Origin: Pigoraptor vietnamica
Lineage: Eukaryota > Opisthokonta > Filasterea
Direction of reading: 5' to 3'
Assembly: GCA_943704525.1 (NCBI GenBank)
Contig: CALSCQ010003192.1
Coordinates: 1 to 63,225 of the forward strand
DNA length: 63,225 nt
Under the pieces are notes generated by a model. The model did no database searches. It saw nothing but the letters and a program-made list of their open reading frames with translations, and had not been told where the DNA came from. Below, piece by piece: positions 32,924 through 44,312 of this stretch; the first letter of the stretch is position 1; the number at the start of each line of letters is the position of its first letter. The position numbers and the translations under genes were made by a program.

Positions 32924-35900
32924 ATGGCGGCGCTCACCGCCGTCTCGGAGTTCTGGAGGGGAATCGGTCTCCCCGACGTGCAGGTGGGCGCCTGTTTGTC
33001 GTTGTCATTTCGTCTTGGCATCTTGGCTTGCGACCGGTTGTGCAATTGCGCCGCGTGTGGAAGCGCTGCAGAAACACAGCGGTGGACGTTGTGCACTGAC
33101 TCTGAAATCGCGCTGTTGTTGTGTGGTCGTCGCTGCAACAGCGCGACTTGGAGGCGGCCGCCAACGAAGTCGCGGCACGGCAGGAGGAGAGCGAGCGCAG
33201 CAGGCGTAGGCTCGTGGACCAGACGCGTGACTTTAAGAAGAGCGCGCCCGAGGATGCCCGCCGCGAAGTCGCCGCGCTGCTCAAGGCGTACCAGGCGGAG
33301 GTCGACATGCTGAGCCGCCGGAGCAAGGCTGCCGAGGGCTCGCTTCTCGACGCCTTCCGACGGCTCGCGGGCGCACCGGACCCCTATCCCGCGTTGGCGG
33401 AGGCCCTGCGCGCGCAGCACTCGGCGCAAGCGCGGGCGGGTGCATTGGCGTCGCGCGATGCGGAGGCAGAGATCAAGAAGCTGCGGGAGACTGCGGAGGA
33501 GTACAGGAAGGAGCTTGCCGAGGCCAAGAACCAGGACATCACGATCGCCCAGCTGCAGCGCCGCGTGCGTGAGCTCGAGTCTGGCGCGGATGCAGTGCTC
33601 CGGTCGGCGACGGCGGAGGCGGAGGCGCGCGCGGAGGCAGTCCACGCGGCGCGCGAGCGTGAGCTTCACGAGCAGCAGATTGCGCTGGCGACGAGGCTCG
33701 GCGTGGCTGAGGCGACGCTGCGGGACACGCAGGCTGCCCTCGACCGCGCGCAATCCGAAGCACTGCACTGGCGGTCGCGATGCGATGAGATTGGTTCTGC
33801 GCGCGCTTCCGAGGTGTGTGCGCTGCGCGCTTGGTCGTTGGCGAATTGAGGGTGGGCCTTTGGTGTGAGCGCGGCGCCTGACGTGCGGTTTGTTGTTGTG
33901 CAGGCGGAGCTCATTGCGGCAGAGTTGGAGCGCACGCAGCACCAGCTGCACTCGGCGGAGGCGCAAGTGGCGTCGCTGCAGAAGGAGCTCGTGGAGCACA
34001 AGGTTTGTTCCCCTTTTGTGGGCGTCACGCGTTGTGTGATACGCAAATAGTGCGTGAGGGCTAACGTTGCGAGATGGCGCAGAACGGCGCCGTGGCCCTT
34101 GCGATGAACGGGGACGCGCTGAGTTCGTCGCTCGAGTCGCACCGCATTGAGATGCGCATGGACGCAATGGCGCGCAGCAGCCTCGAGGCCGACCTCGCGG
34201 CGAAGGAGCGCGAAATCACGCTCCTCGTCAACGAGTTGCACGCCGTGCAGGTGGGGTGCATCGCCACAGCGGGGCGTGGACTGGCTTGCCGCGTGTCCGT
34301 GTCGTGCTAGTGCATGCATGGCACTGTCTAACACGCATTTTTGCGGCGCGATTGCGAAGGGCAACTTTGGCCGCATGCGGCAGGCAAACGAGGCGAAGGT
34401 GGCGGCCTTGGAGGACGAGCTCTCGCGGCGCGGTGCCGAGATCGACGCCTTGAAGGCGCAGGTTGCGGCGCGCGCGGATTACGACGAGGTCCGCCGCGAA
34501 CTGCAGATTCTCAAGTCGATCGAATTTGCGGACGTGCAAGTTGCCACGGGGGTGAGTGCGCCTGCACGGATGAGGGCACCGTGTCCGTTGCTTGTGTTCT
34601 CTGGGCTGACTGCGAATCACTTGTTTTTGCCCCATTCAAAAGGTGGAGGACTCGCACAAGACGCTCGAAGTGCTGCTCCTTGAGAAGAACCGGCACTTGC
34701 AGAGCGAAAACACCGGGCTCAAAAACGCGCTGTCGGACAGTGCCAAGGTGGGTGGTGGCATGTCCGCAACATCGCCCAACTTTTTGCCTGACTGTGCGTG
34801 TTGTGCTGTGGTTCGTGTATGGGGGTTTGCTGACGCGTGATCGATGTCTCGCAGGCGCTCGGGGAGGCGGAGGAGCGGCTGAGTTCCACTGCGACGCTTG
34901 TGTCTGAGCAGTCGCGGCTCATCGCGCAGCTCGAGGCGGACCTTCTTCAGATACGCACCGTGTCGTCGTGTGGGTGGTTTGGCGGTTGCGGAGGGTTTGC
35001 GCCTGTGTGCGTCGTCTGTGCCTTGGGTGTTGGAGTGTATTGTTTGCGTGTCGGCTATCTTACGTGCCGTGTGCAGTGCAATCGTCGATCGAGCAGCAGC
35101 AGGCGTCGATGGGCACCGCCGGCCTCATCTCGACCATCAGCGCGCGCTCGCTCTCCATAAGTGCGTCGACATAAGTCCCTGGAATGTGGTACCAAAGGCA
35201 CATGTTCACTTTGCACCGTGACTTCCGCCGCAGCGCAAGACGACAACGTGCAGCTGCTCCCCGTGGCCAGTGGGGGCGCTGCCACGCCTATTCTCGCGGC
35301 CGAGAGGGACGTGGCAGACGCTGGCATTCTGACGATTGTCGCCAGCCAGCGCGATCGATTCCGGCAACGCACGGCTGAGCTTGAAGCGGTGCGTGGGTTG
35401 CGTTGGATTGCTGTTTATTTTCACCCTTGGTGTCTTGGCGTTTAGTTTGATGAGTGCAACGTAACCTTCTTTTGTTTCTTGCGTGTTGCTCACGCACATC
35501 TGCGCAGGAAAACTTGCACATCCAGCAGTCGCTGTCGTCGCTGCGCAACGAAATTGACGCCGTGCGTTCCGATAATGTCAAGCTTTACGAGAAAATTCGC
35601 TTCCTCGAGACGTATCAGAGCAAGGTCTGTGGGTGGTGGCCGGTTTGTGGGGTGGGGGGGGAGGGGAGGGGACACGACCGCTTCGTGGGTCGACCTAACG
35701 GTGCGCTTTGCGTTTTGCGTTTTGCAGGTGAGCGATTCGAACGACGAAACGCTGCGGCGATATCACAACCAATACGAGGAAGGTCTGAACCCCTTCAAGG
35801 AATTCAGCGCAAAGGTATGCCATGGCCGGCGCTGTTCGGCCGAGATTGCGCGCCGGTTTGATTGACTCCGTTGCCCGATGTAGGAACAACACCGGCGGTA

Positions 35901-36120
35901 TGCGACACTGAGCCCGCCTGAGAAGGCGACCCTCAACGTCGGGCGCTTCATTCTGGCGAACAAGTACAGCCGCACGTTCATCTTTTTCTACGCCATCATC
36001 CTCCACGCGCTCGTGTTTGTGGTGCTCGGGCGCATGTCGTACTCGGAGGCGCAGGCGGACGACTGCGCGGAGTTCAAGGAACACATGACCCTCCACCACC
36101 CGCCGAGGGCCGGCGACTGA
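32924..36120 (+). CDS. Golgi coiled-coil membrane protein CASP (CUX1-related)
   Basis: CASP is a tail-anchored golgin that tethers intra-Golgi vesicles. The start is ATG 32924 (MAALTAVSEFWRGIGLPDVQ). Next come RDLEAAANEVAARQEESERS, RRRLVDQTRDFKKSAPEDAR and a long Ala/Glu/Arg coiled coil. Family anchors include IKKLRETAEEYRKELAEAKN, SSLEADLAAKEREITLLVNE, KTLEVLLLEKNRHLQSEN and ILTIVASQRDRFRQRTAELE. Others are NVKLYEKIRFLETYQSK, YHNQYEEGLNPFKEFSAK and EKATLNVGRFILANKYSRTF. The last is followed by one membrane span (IFFYAIILHALVFVVLGRM) and a short lumenal tail (stop 36118-36120). About eleven introns are present. The C-terminal CASP domain is complete; no homeodomain is present, so this is CASP rather than CUX. 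Confidence 0.95.
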
Positions 36121-36564
36121 GGCTGTGACAGTGGCCACGGCTGGCCGTGTGCTTGTTCGCTGTAAATACCCTTTTGCTGGCGGCATGTGCAGAAGTCCGC
36201 TGTCCAGACTGGCTCTTGTTACCCTGCGTGACTATCAGAGACAGTGCCCAAAAAAACGCGACAATGATTATGATTCCCACGTCCATGCGTGTGAAACGAC
36301 ACGACGACGGCTGAGAAAATGGCACGTGAGAGAAGACGACAGGGCGCCGAAGATGCATGCGCGCAGTGCGACCATCAAAAGTCGATCGGACTTTGAAGCC
36401 GTTGGCACGCGTGGAATGTGCGACGGGCTGACACAACGTCGCATTACGCCGCGTGCGCATGAAACAGCTTCGGGACCGCTCAGAGGAAACGATGCGTACG
36501 AAAGCTCACGCAAAGGTCTGACTCTTCATCATATCCTTGCTTCGAACACTTCGCACTTGACAAC
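36121..36564. other. Intergenic, CASP 3' / next gene 5'
   Basis: About 440 bp between the CASP stop and ATG 36565 on the same strand. An atatccttgc sequence near 36530 resembles a U12-type donor but has no supporting exon context. No gene is seen. Confidence 0.45.
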
Positions 36565-37437
36565 ATGTGGACATCGAGGGCACTCATCCGGCGCTCAGTG
36601 CGGTCGACTGGCCGAACGGCTCTCTGTCGGGCGCTGGCCACGGGCACGGAGACGCGGCGGGAGGGAACGCCTGCGGCGGGTCCCTTTCCTACGCGAAGCG
36701 CGCAGGAGGAGAAGAAGACGGAAAGTGGCCGTGGTGGGTCGTTTTGGGCGGTACATGAAGAGCCAAGAGTGCGTGGCTGACATCAGTTGTGCACTCTACA
36801 GCCGGCTTGAAGAAAACGGGCAACATGCCCGGAGTAACCTCGCCCGAGCAGCTTGCGGACGACAAGAGCGACGCTGCGAGTCAGGAGTATGCCCGCAAGC
36901 ACGTGGGTTGCTGCAAGCATCTGCCTCTTTGGAACCGGCACGTAAATGTGCAAATAACACGTGTATGGCGTGCGCAGGCGTCGCGCGAGCCCCTCGAGGA
37001 TATCGAGCGCAAGGCGAACGACAAGGAAGTCAAGGACATGCCGCCCATCCAGGTCTGCTGCATTGTGTGTGCGGGCCCTCGTTGCCCTGCGGTTGTTACC
37101 GGCTGCAACTCGGCGCTTACATTTGCCTGCAACTAATTTGTCCCTCTGCCCACTGATGCAGGTACAGTGCGAAACGCAGCGCAGCGCACACCGCCCCCCT
37201 CACGCGCGCCTTGCGGACGGCCCTGACATGCGGCGGCGCCTGCTTGAGTACCTCCGGGGCGGCCCCCCATTCGCGCCCCCCGGCGGTGCGCGGATGCGCC
37301 AGCTGTTCGCGGAAATGTGCGTGCCTGTTTCTGTGCGGTCGTGCATTCCTGTGCTGACCCTGCGATCCACTGCTTCTCGCAGTCGCGCGACTAGCTCGCG
37401 GGGAATGGAGGCAACGGACTCAGGGCGGTTGCTATAA
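36565..37437 (+). CDS. Short unrecognised protein with mitochondrial-type leader
   Basis: I do not recognise the family. ATG 36565 opens MWTSRALIRRSVRSTGRTAL, an Arg/Ser-rich, acid-free leader typical of mitochondrial import. A frame-keeping model uses a gtgggt donor after ESGR (near 36739). It then joins GLKKTGNMPGVTSPEQLADD and KSDAASQEYARKH, followed by ASREPLEDIERKANDKEVKD, then MPPIQ. The next exon encodes VQCETQRSAHRPPHARLADG and ...GGARMRQLFAE, and a last short exon ends ATDSGRLL (stop 37435-37437). The donor after MPPIQ (gtctgc) is weak. The mature part is hydrophilic with no membrane span. Exon phases agree throughout, which supports a real gene, but the first splice site and so the leader-body join are uncertain. 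Confidence 0.5.
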
Positions 37438-37537
37438 ACATATTATTTCAGCGCTCTGGCTTACTTCAAGTGGGCACACTGCACGCACACGCAAACGCTC
37501 GCAAAACGCGCGATGGTCAGCAGACATTCAACAGGAA

Positions 37538-38970
37538 TTACACGGGCGTCGACGATTGAGCGGCACCCTGGGTGCGCGCGGGCGGCGTGAGGTGCACGAT
37601 GGTGAGAGGCACGTCCCCGGGCTTGCGGGGCACCACACGCGACGCCGCCATGTAAACGGCAACGACGCCCATCCACGCGAACGTCCCGATGATGCTTGCG
37701 GCATAGAGGCGCGCGCCCGTGGCGAACTCGCCGTCGACAAGGGCGAGGGGCTGGTACCACCCGAGGCCCTGGACGGGCGTGACCGTATTGACCATGTTCT
37801 CGTACGAGAGGGAGAGCATGAGGCCGAAGCCGATTATCTCAAGCACCGCTGCGAGATGAACAGGCGTTAGCTGCAGGTTTTGCCAACAGGACACCGGCGA
37901 TCAAGTGACAGAGTACCCACCGACAGCGAAGGCGACGGCGAGCGCCATGCCGACGTGCAGCATGCGCACGGGGGCGCCGGCGTGGCGGACGACGGCCATG
38001 ATACCGACCGCGGTCATCCCCGCGACGCCGAGGATAGCGACGATGGTGAGCGCGTACGACCCCGCCGACTTGCCGTTGTCGAAGAATGTGATGGCTGCGC
38101 GGGGTAGAAATGGTCAGCAAATGGCCAGAGGGGGGGGGGCCAAGCGGAGAGGGCCTGTGGGCGCGGGCACACTCACTGTCGATGCAAGTCCAGTTCGTGA
38201 GGCCGATGATGCCAGCGGGCGTCGAGAGCACGTAGTTCTGCTCCAGGCACGCCGTCATGATGCTGACGGTGCACTCGCCGGGCTGGTCCACGCGCATGAC
38301 GACCGTCCCGTTCGAGAACGCCTGCGTCACTGGGAGCGGCTGCTTGCCCACCAGCGGCGCCTTCACGAACGTCTCGTGCAAAGACACTGCGAGCATGACG
38401 CCGATGGCGACGCCGAGCAGAGCCACGATGCCGCGCAGGATCACATGGAAGGCACCCCGCTTGTGCTCGTAGCGCACGCGTGGCGGCGGCGCCCCAACTT
38501 CCGCCGATCGCTGCGGCTGGAAACGCGCGCTCGTCTTTTGATCGCCGAGGTCAATCTCGTACAACGGTGCCGGCGTGTGCTGGTGAATGTCCACGGAGAT
38601 GTCGAGCGTGGCCACGGAGGTTGCGCGCGGGAGGCCGTCATACGCCGGCGGGCGGTGCAGGTCCACGCCGAGCTGGTTCCGCAGGGCGGGCAGCGCGTTC
38701 AAGATGGCGCAAATTTCGGCATTGTTGGTAATGCCACATGCCTTGATTTGTTCGACGCTCGTGATGCGCTCTGCGTGCACGTGGGGTCAGCGCAAAGCAA
38801 GACTAGCGCACTGACACTGATGTTGCTGCAGAGAACGACGGAAGCGGAGGACCATTACCTGCGACATCCCGCAGCGAAGCGTACCCGGACCGCCTAAAGC
38901 TATCGTCGCACGCCGTGCTCACGCCAACGGCGCGCAGCCAGGCACGGATGCTGTCGGGGGCGTCCCCCAT
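37538..38970 (-). CDS. SAM-domain protein with four membrane spans (tetraspan)
   Basis: ATG 38970 opens MGDAPDSIRAWLRAVGVSTA. With the next exon (ERITSVEQIKACGITNNAEI, then CAILNALPALRNQLG) it forms a SAM-like helical domain of ~65 residues. After a cytosolic linker come four hydrophobic segments: FHVILRGIVALLGVAIGVML, SYALTIVAILGVAGMTAVGI, VRMLHVGMALAVAFAV joined to AVLEIIGFGLMLSL, and LYAASIIGTFAWMGVVAVYM. The loop between spans 1 and 2 (~65 residues) carries three Cys (GEC, TAC, WTC) and two N-glycosylation sequons (NGT, NWT). This topology, with a large first extracellular loop, is like claudin/SUR7-type tetraspans, though I see no family signature. The stop is at 37538-37540. The likely site is the plasma membrane, with the SAM domain as a cytosolic oligomerisation or adaptor module. 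The function is unknown. Confidence 0.7.
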
Positions 38971-39308
38971 TTGCACTCCACAGACACACGGACGACGTTA
39001 AAGCAGTCGACTCTTTCACAGATGCGGCAGCATAGCAAGTCATGAGTTTGCTTTCCCAGGGCTCGATCGTTCCTTTTTGTTGATGCACTGCCTGCCGTGG
39101 ACCGCACACTGACTCCCGGTTTGGTGGGTGTGCGGCACGCGCCGAAGCGGAAATGGCTGCACTTTGCCTTGCTCTGATTGGCTGCTGCTTGACACTCCCC
39201 GGTCAATGATTGGCTGTCTATGTATGGAAACGCACGTGCGAATTTCACTCCTTATATGGTGATCATTATTCTAATAGTTCTTTTCTTAGACTCCATAGCT
39301 CCCAGAGC
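38971..39308. other. Intergenic, SAM-tetraspan promoter / glutaminase 3' side
   Basis: About 340 bp. An AT-rich stretch at 39250-39290 could hold the glutaminase polyadenylation region. No gene is seen. Confidence 0.45.
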
Positions 39309-42119
39309 TCATCCTTGAGCGAGACCCAAAGCACTCACTGGGCTGCGAGCGCCGTTCGCCAAGGACGGTGACGCATCCATCTCGCTGCCCGACAGCCCTC
39401 CGTATCGACGTAGCACTTCCACCACCGCACTCTTTCCCCCGCGGAGAGCGTCGTCCAGCGGCGTCCCACCCCAGCGGTCGCGTGGGTTCGGTGGGCAGCC
39501 GTGCCGCATAAAGTAATTGACGACAGACACGTGACCTTCAGACGCCGCCAGATGCAGCGGACTGCGGCCGTCATAGTCGCAGTCGTCCAATGCGGCTCCG
39601 TGCTGCTGTAGCCGTTTGATGGCGGAGATGTCCCCCTGAGACGCAGCGAAGCACATGGCGACCATGTTGTGGTTCTTGGGGTCGTTCGCGCGCAGCGTCG
39701 GATTTCGTTTGCCGCTCACTGGAATGAAATCGTGAGTCAGTCAAAGGAATCCACACCACAGACCGTCCGATGCAAGATATCAAATTCCGGAGCATCGCGC
39801 TTCGGTTATTTCGGCCGCAAGCGGTCGCGCCCACCTCGGCCAATGTGCACCAGCTCGTCAAAGTCGTGGAAGGTGAAGCGCGCCCCAAACTCCCGGCAAA
39901 ACTCGACGCCGCGCACGCTGTTGCCGAGCCGGTCCAGCCGGGGCGACCACGTGCAAATGCCCTGCGACGGTCCAGTCTGTCAGCGCCCGCAATCAAGCGA
40001 TTTGGCGCAATGCATCCGCCGGGTTGCGCACTCACCATGACGTTTGGCACGACAATCATGAGTGCGCCGGCGACGCCCGATTTCGCGGGGATGCCGATGG
40101 AGAAGGCGAACTCGCCCGAGTAGTCGTACATGCCGCACGAGAGCATCATCGACAGGCAGTGGCGGACGGTCTCCGGGCTGAGGACGCGCTCGCCGGTCAC
40201 GGGGCACACGCCGCCGTTCGCGAGGGTGCCGGCCACCACCGACATGGTCTCGGCGGTGACCTCGAGCGAACAGCACTGGAAGTAGAACTCGAGGACATCC
40301 GTCAGGTTCTTTGCGGCCTTCGGGGGGAAGCCGTTGTTCTCGCGCTGCGGTGCGCCGTGTATCAGTCAAGCCTAGGTGTGTGATTGATTGGACCAGCCAC
40401 ACGTGTCACGAGTGCTGCAAAGACAGCACAAACGCACCATGAAGTACGCGAGCGCAAAGTTGCGATCAGCTGTCTGTCGCTCCGAGAGATATGTCGAGTT
40501 GCTGAAGCCCACGCGCGCACCGCCGGCCATTCGCTGCCACGCACGCGTGACATAGTCGAACCGCTGCGAGGAAGCACCGAGGTCAATACAAAGGAGACCG
40601 ATGACATTGGGAAGCACCGAGGGTCAGCACTAAGGAGACCGATGTCATTGGGAAGCACCGAGGGTCAGCACTAAGGAGACCGATGACATTGGGAAGCACC
40701 GAGGGTCAGCACTAAGGAAACCGATGTCATTGCGGGAGCAGTGGAAGGGATGGGAGAACACTCACGTCTGCCATGTCGAGGTCCTCGCGCATCAGGCCGC
40801 ACACCATGATGGCGCCAGAGTTGATGAGCGGGTTGTGCGGCAGCCCGCGCTCGTTCAAAGTGAGCTCGTTGAAGCCGCGCCCGCTCGGCTCGCGGCCAAC
40901 GTGTGCGTGCACCTGCGCAAGGCCACGTTCAGAGCAGCGCACACGTTTGGACGCGGGTTCTCAGAGGGACGCTTGAGCGGCCATGCATTAGTCACACGAA
41001 AATTGCAAGTTACAGTGGATATGCGGAAGGGACTGCGGGGCCACCTTGTCGACGCCGTGTTCTTCGAGGGCGAGGCCGTAGTTGATCGGCTTGCAGCACG
41101 ACTGCACACAAAACTCCGTGCGAGCGTCGCCAATGGAGAAGCGCTGGCCGTCGACGGTGCACAGCGCAACGGCTGCGCACACGGTGCGAGAAATGAGATG
41201 TCGGATCCGCTTAATTCATAGACTGCTCCATCGACCCCGAGAGAGATTAGACAGAGTCGTGCGAATGCGCTGTGCGAGTGATTGCTCACCGTATTGTTCG
41301 GGATTCACGCGCGCGAGTTGAGGGATGTAGTCGGCCACTTTGCCGCCCTTGTTCGGCAGTGTCCGCCGATAGATGTCTTCGATCTGCGCAAGCAACGATA
41401 ACGATCAGCGCTTACTCACACGGCTCCAATGAGCTGCCCGCTCGCGACAGAAGAGGTCAAACTCAGGCAGCGCTTATACTCACACGGCTCCAACACAGCT
41501 GCAACTCACCTCGCGACAGAAGAGGTCAAACTCAGGCAGCGCTTATACTCACACGGCTCCAACACAGCTGCAACTCACCTCGCGACAGAAGAGGTCAAAC
41601 TCAGGGACCACGAAGTCGCCTGCACAGCGCATATTCGCGGCAGAGATTAGACGAGTGGGCAACGACACCGCTGTGGCTCGCAGTCGCATCCAACCCACCC
41701 TGTAGTGCGCGAAGTATCAGGTCAATGTCCCGTCCCACGCAGTCCGCAAATTCGGCGAGCGTGAGCAGCGCGGGTGCTCGTGAAAGGGCGCGCATGGCGC
41801 GTGAGATGCGGGGGTCGTCGGGCCACAGCCCGTGCGACAGCAGCTCGCGCAGGAACGTGTCCTTGTTCATTCGGCCGCTCTGCCGGTCGAGGTACCCGTC
41901 AAAGACGCGCTGCACGTGCACGTACGCATCCCCGTGGTCGTCGTCGTCCACACTTCGGCGTCCGCTCGACAGGGGCCCACTGTCGTCACCCCCGGGCGTG
42001 ATGACGGGGAGGCTCGGCCGCGCGAAGGGCGAGCGCACAGGAGTGCGGGGTCGCACGCCCTCCCCCGGGACGCTCTCGGCCCGCAGCAGCGACATGTCGT
42101 CGATCTCACTGTCAGTCAT
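39309..42119 (-). CDS. GLS: Glutaminase with C-terminal ankyrin repeats (GLS type)
   Basis: Hydrolyses glutamine to glutamate and ammonia. ATG 42119 opens [20 protein letters not shown]. An EF-hand-like N-terminal helical region follows ([20 protein letters not shown]), as in animal GLS. The order then is [32 protein letters not shown] (catalytic Tyr), and [20 protein letters not shown]. The Ser-Lys dyad lies in [20 protein letters not shown], and then come [35 protein letters not shown] and [20 protein letters not shown]. The catalytic core ends [20 protein letters not shown] and [15 protein letters not shown]. At least two ankyrin repeats close the protein ([20 protein letters not shown] and [17 protein letters not shown]; stop 39309). 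A mitochondrial leader is not evident at this start. Two introns carry tandem repeats. Confidence 0.95.
40570..40733 (-). repeat. 41-bp x 4 tandem repeat at a 3' splice region (glutaminase)
   Basis: Four units (about 40570, 40611, 40652 and 40693) carry gaagcaccgagggtcagc and gagaccgatg blocks. On the coding strand the array forms the last part of the intron just before the exon that encodes [14 protein letters not shown]. The most exon-proximal copy is the most changed. Confidence 0.9.
41441..41603 (-). repeat. 69-bp triplication copying an exon end and its 5' splice site (glutaminase)
   Basis: The block starting ctcgcgacagaagaggtcaa occurs at 41441, 41510 and 41579, a 69-bp period. The copy at 41579-41603 is the true exon end (PEFDLFCRE followed by donor gtgagt). 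The two downstream copies repeat the exon end inside the intron. The copy at 41510 also keeps the gtgagt donor; the one at 41441 lacks it (cgggca follows). Confidence 0.92.
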
Positions 42120-42243
42120 GGGCGCAGGGGACGGTTTTCTGCGTGAGAACAGGTGCGGAGGCACAGGCTGCGTGTGCCTATGCAGTGTGAGCGTGACCGT
42201 CGCATAAAATTTTAATGGGCACCCCAACAGTGTCCGGTCCACG

Positions 42244-44312
42244 TCACCCTGTCCTCTCTCCTGTCTGCGTGTTGTCAAACAGGTACTCAAACATGGCGCG
42301 GTGTGCGGTGGCCCATTGCGGCGCAAAGTAGGGGTCCGTCGCGGGGCTCGTCAGCCGCCCGCCCACGCTGCCGTCGAACCACCGCCCAAGGCGCTTGTTC
42401 TCGCGCAGGTAGCCCATCTCCTTCTTCTCCGGGTAGTCGCCCCACCGCGGGTAGTCGCCGTGAATCGCAGAGTCGAGCTTCACGACAAAGTCCGGCACGG
42501 GAAAGCACCACGAGCAGTGCCACCCGGCATACGTGCCCTCCACGCCCACAATCCATGACGACGAGTCAAACTGCGCCGGGCGCCCGCGTACTTTCAGCGT
42601 GTCCCACTGGAGTGCGCTGCGGAGGTGGCGCAGCGTGACGAGGGACGAGAGATGAACCCCCCGCTGATTTCGCCACATGAAGCCGTAATACGACCACCGG
42701 TACAAGAAGGACGTGTGCAGCGGCAGACCCTCCGCGTGCTCGCGCAGGAACCCAAGCACGCCTGCGTCGGGGATCTCGTCGAGGTCGGTGAACATGATGA
42801 GGTCGCCGTCCGTGAGCCCCGCGATCACCGGCACGCCCAGCTGCCCCGGCGCAGAGTACCCGACGTTGTACTGCGCAAACCCGTCGCCCTTCATCGATGC
42901 CGGCGGGGGGGCGTCGATCACCACGTAGATGATGCGGCGGCCAAAGTCACGGATGACGTCCGCGGCGATCTCGAGGAAGCGGAGGGGCTTTTTCACGCCC
43001 GCAAACGAAACGGTCGATTCGACAATGACGTGAACGTCGACGACATCGCGCAGCTCCTCGAGGCGAATGCGCAGGAGATCGACCTCCATGTTGAAGTTGA
43101 ACGAGTCGACGATGCGCACGGGGCGCGTGCGCGCCAGAGTGACGCGGCCGGCGCTCGCACGGACGGGCGCGGGTGTGTCGCAGCTGTCGCCAGACCAGCC
43201 CTCCTTGCACACGCACCTGCGCGTAACCGCAGGACAGCGATTAAAGAGACATTCGCGGGAATGCACAGAAAACGCGCTGTCGACAGCGACGGGAACGCAA
43301 CAGCACGCGCACACGCGGACACCACAGCGTACACTTACTTTTGCCCCTCCGCCTTCTCCATGCCCCTGCCAAAGCACGTGGCGCCGCCAATGACCACGAA
43401 ACCCGAGCGAGGCGCAGACTCAAACTCGTAAGGGGCGCAGGGCACGGGGCCTTCCGAGTGGACGACGTACACGGGCGAATTCCCCCTGCGGCACCGCACG
43501 CAAGCGCACATGAGCACACTGCCGGCGGCAGCCCTCGCAGCGAATGGCAGCCACACGCGCAAAATGAAGCACTCACACCACAAACTATGCCAGAATGCAC
43601 AAGCCTGTCGTCACCCACTTCAATCGGCACGCGTCTTCCGGGGCACCGGCCTCGGCGAGCGCTGCGTGTCACGCCATCAGCAACGCTGCATACGCCACCT
43701 CAACCGCAGCCACACACACACACCTTCATCGCCGTGCCACCAAAGCGCCCGTACGCGCTTCACGTGCGCATACCAATCCGCAAGGCTGCCAATGCGCCGT
43801 CCCCACGTCTCCCCGCCACCAGCCGCCGCTGCCGCCGCGCCATCCCCGGCTGCTGCATCCGCGCTGCCATCGCTGGGTCCTTCGCCCACGCCATCCCCGC
43901 CACGCTCCTCTCCACTTCCGTCCGTCGCCGACCTCTCGTCAGCCTCGGCGCCCGCAGTGTCACCCCCATTCGGCTGTGCATCGGGCGAATCGCCGGTGGT
44001 GTCGTCGTCAGCTACCTCGTCCGCACTATCCTCCGCTCCATCGTCGTCGGCGTGTTTCAAAACAGGCGCCACAACAATGTCTGCGGGATTCGCGTCGCGT
44101 GGATCGGGGTCGTCGTCGTCGACTGTGCGCAGAGGGACGGCGGGGACGGGCGCATCCGGCACCGGCTCGCGGTCTGCGCGTGTCACAATGCGCCGCACGC
44201 CCGGCGTTGCGACCCGCCGCAGGAGCGAGTCAAGCGTGAAACCGAGGGACACCAGCAGCACGAGGGCAACGGCCACAGCGACGGGCGTGCGTCGCAGTCG
44301 AATGATGCGCAT
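42244..44312 (-). CDS. MGAT3: MGAT3-type beta-1,4-N-acetylglucosaminyltransferase (GT17)
   Basis: Adds the bisecting GlcNAc to the core mannose of N-glycans in the Golgi. ATG 44312 opens MRIIRLRRTPVAVAVALVLL, a type II signal-anchor, followed by an acidic Asp/Gly/Ala-rich stem. An exon gives NSPVYVVHSEGPVPCAPYEF and GGATCFGRGMEKAEGQK. It joins CVCKEGWSGDSCDT, the EGF-like stub also found in animal MGAT3. The GT17 core has VRIVDSFNFNMEVDLLRIRL, VIVESTVSFAGVKKPLRFLE, FTDLDEIPDAGVLGFLREH (metal-binding acidic motif), GTYAGWHCSWCFPVPDFVVK and HGDYPRWGDYPEKKEMGYL. The stop is at 42244-42246. The exons between about 43520 and 43740 are not fully resolved. Confidence 0.9.

Noticed and set aside
36526-36540. 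atatccttgc as a U12-type AT-AC donor
   Set aside because: No exon upstream in phase and no matching U12 branch point or acceptor found; likely chance.
36567-36758. Alternative frame starting GTGGAC for the small mitochondrial-type gene
   Set aside because: It has no ATG; the ATG at 36565 with a gtgggt donor gives a better leader and phase.
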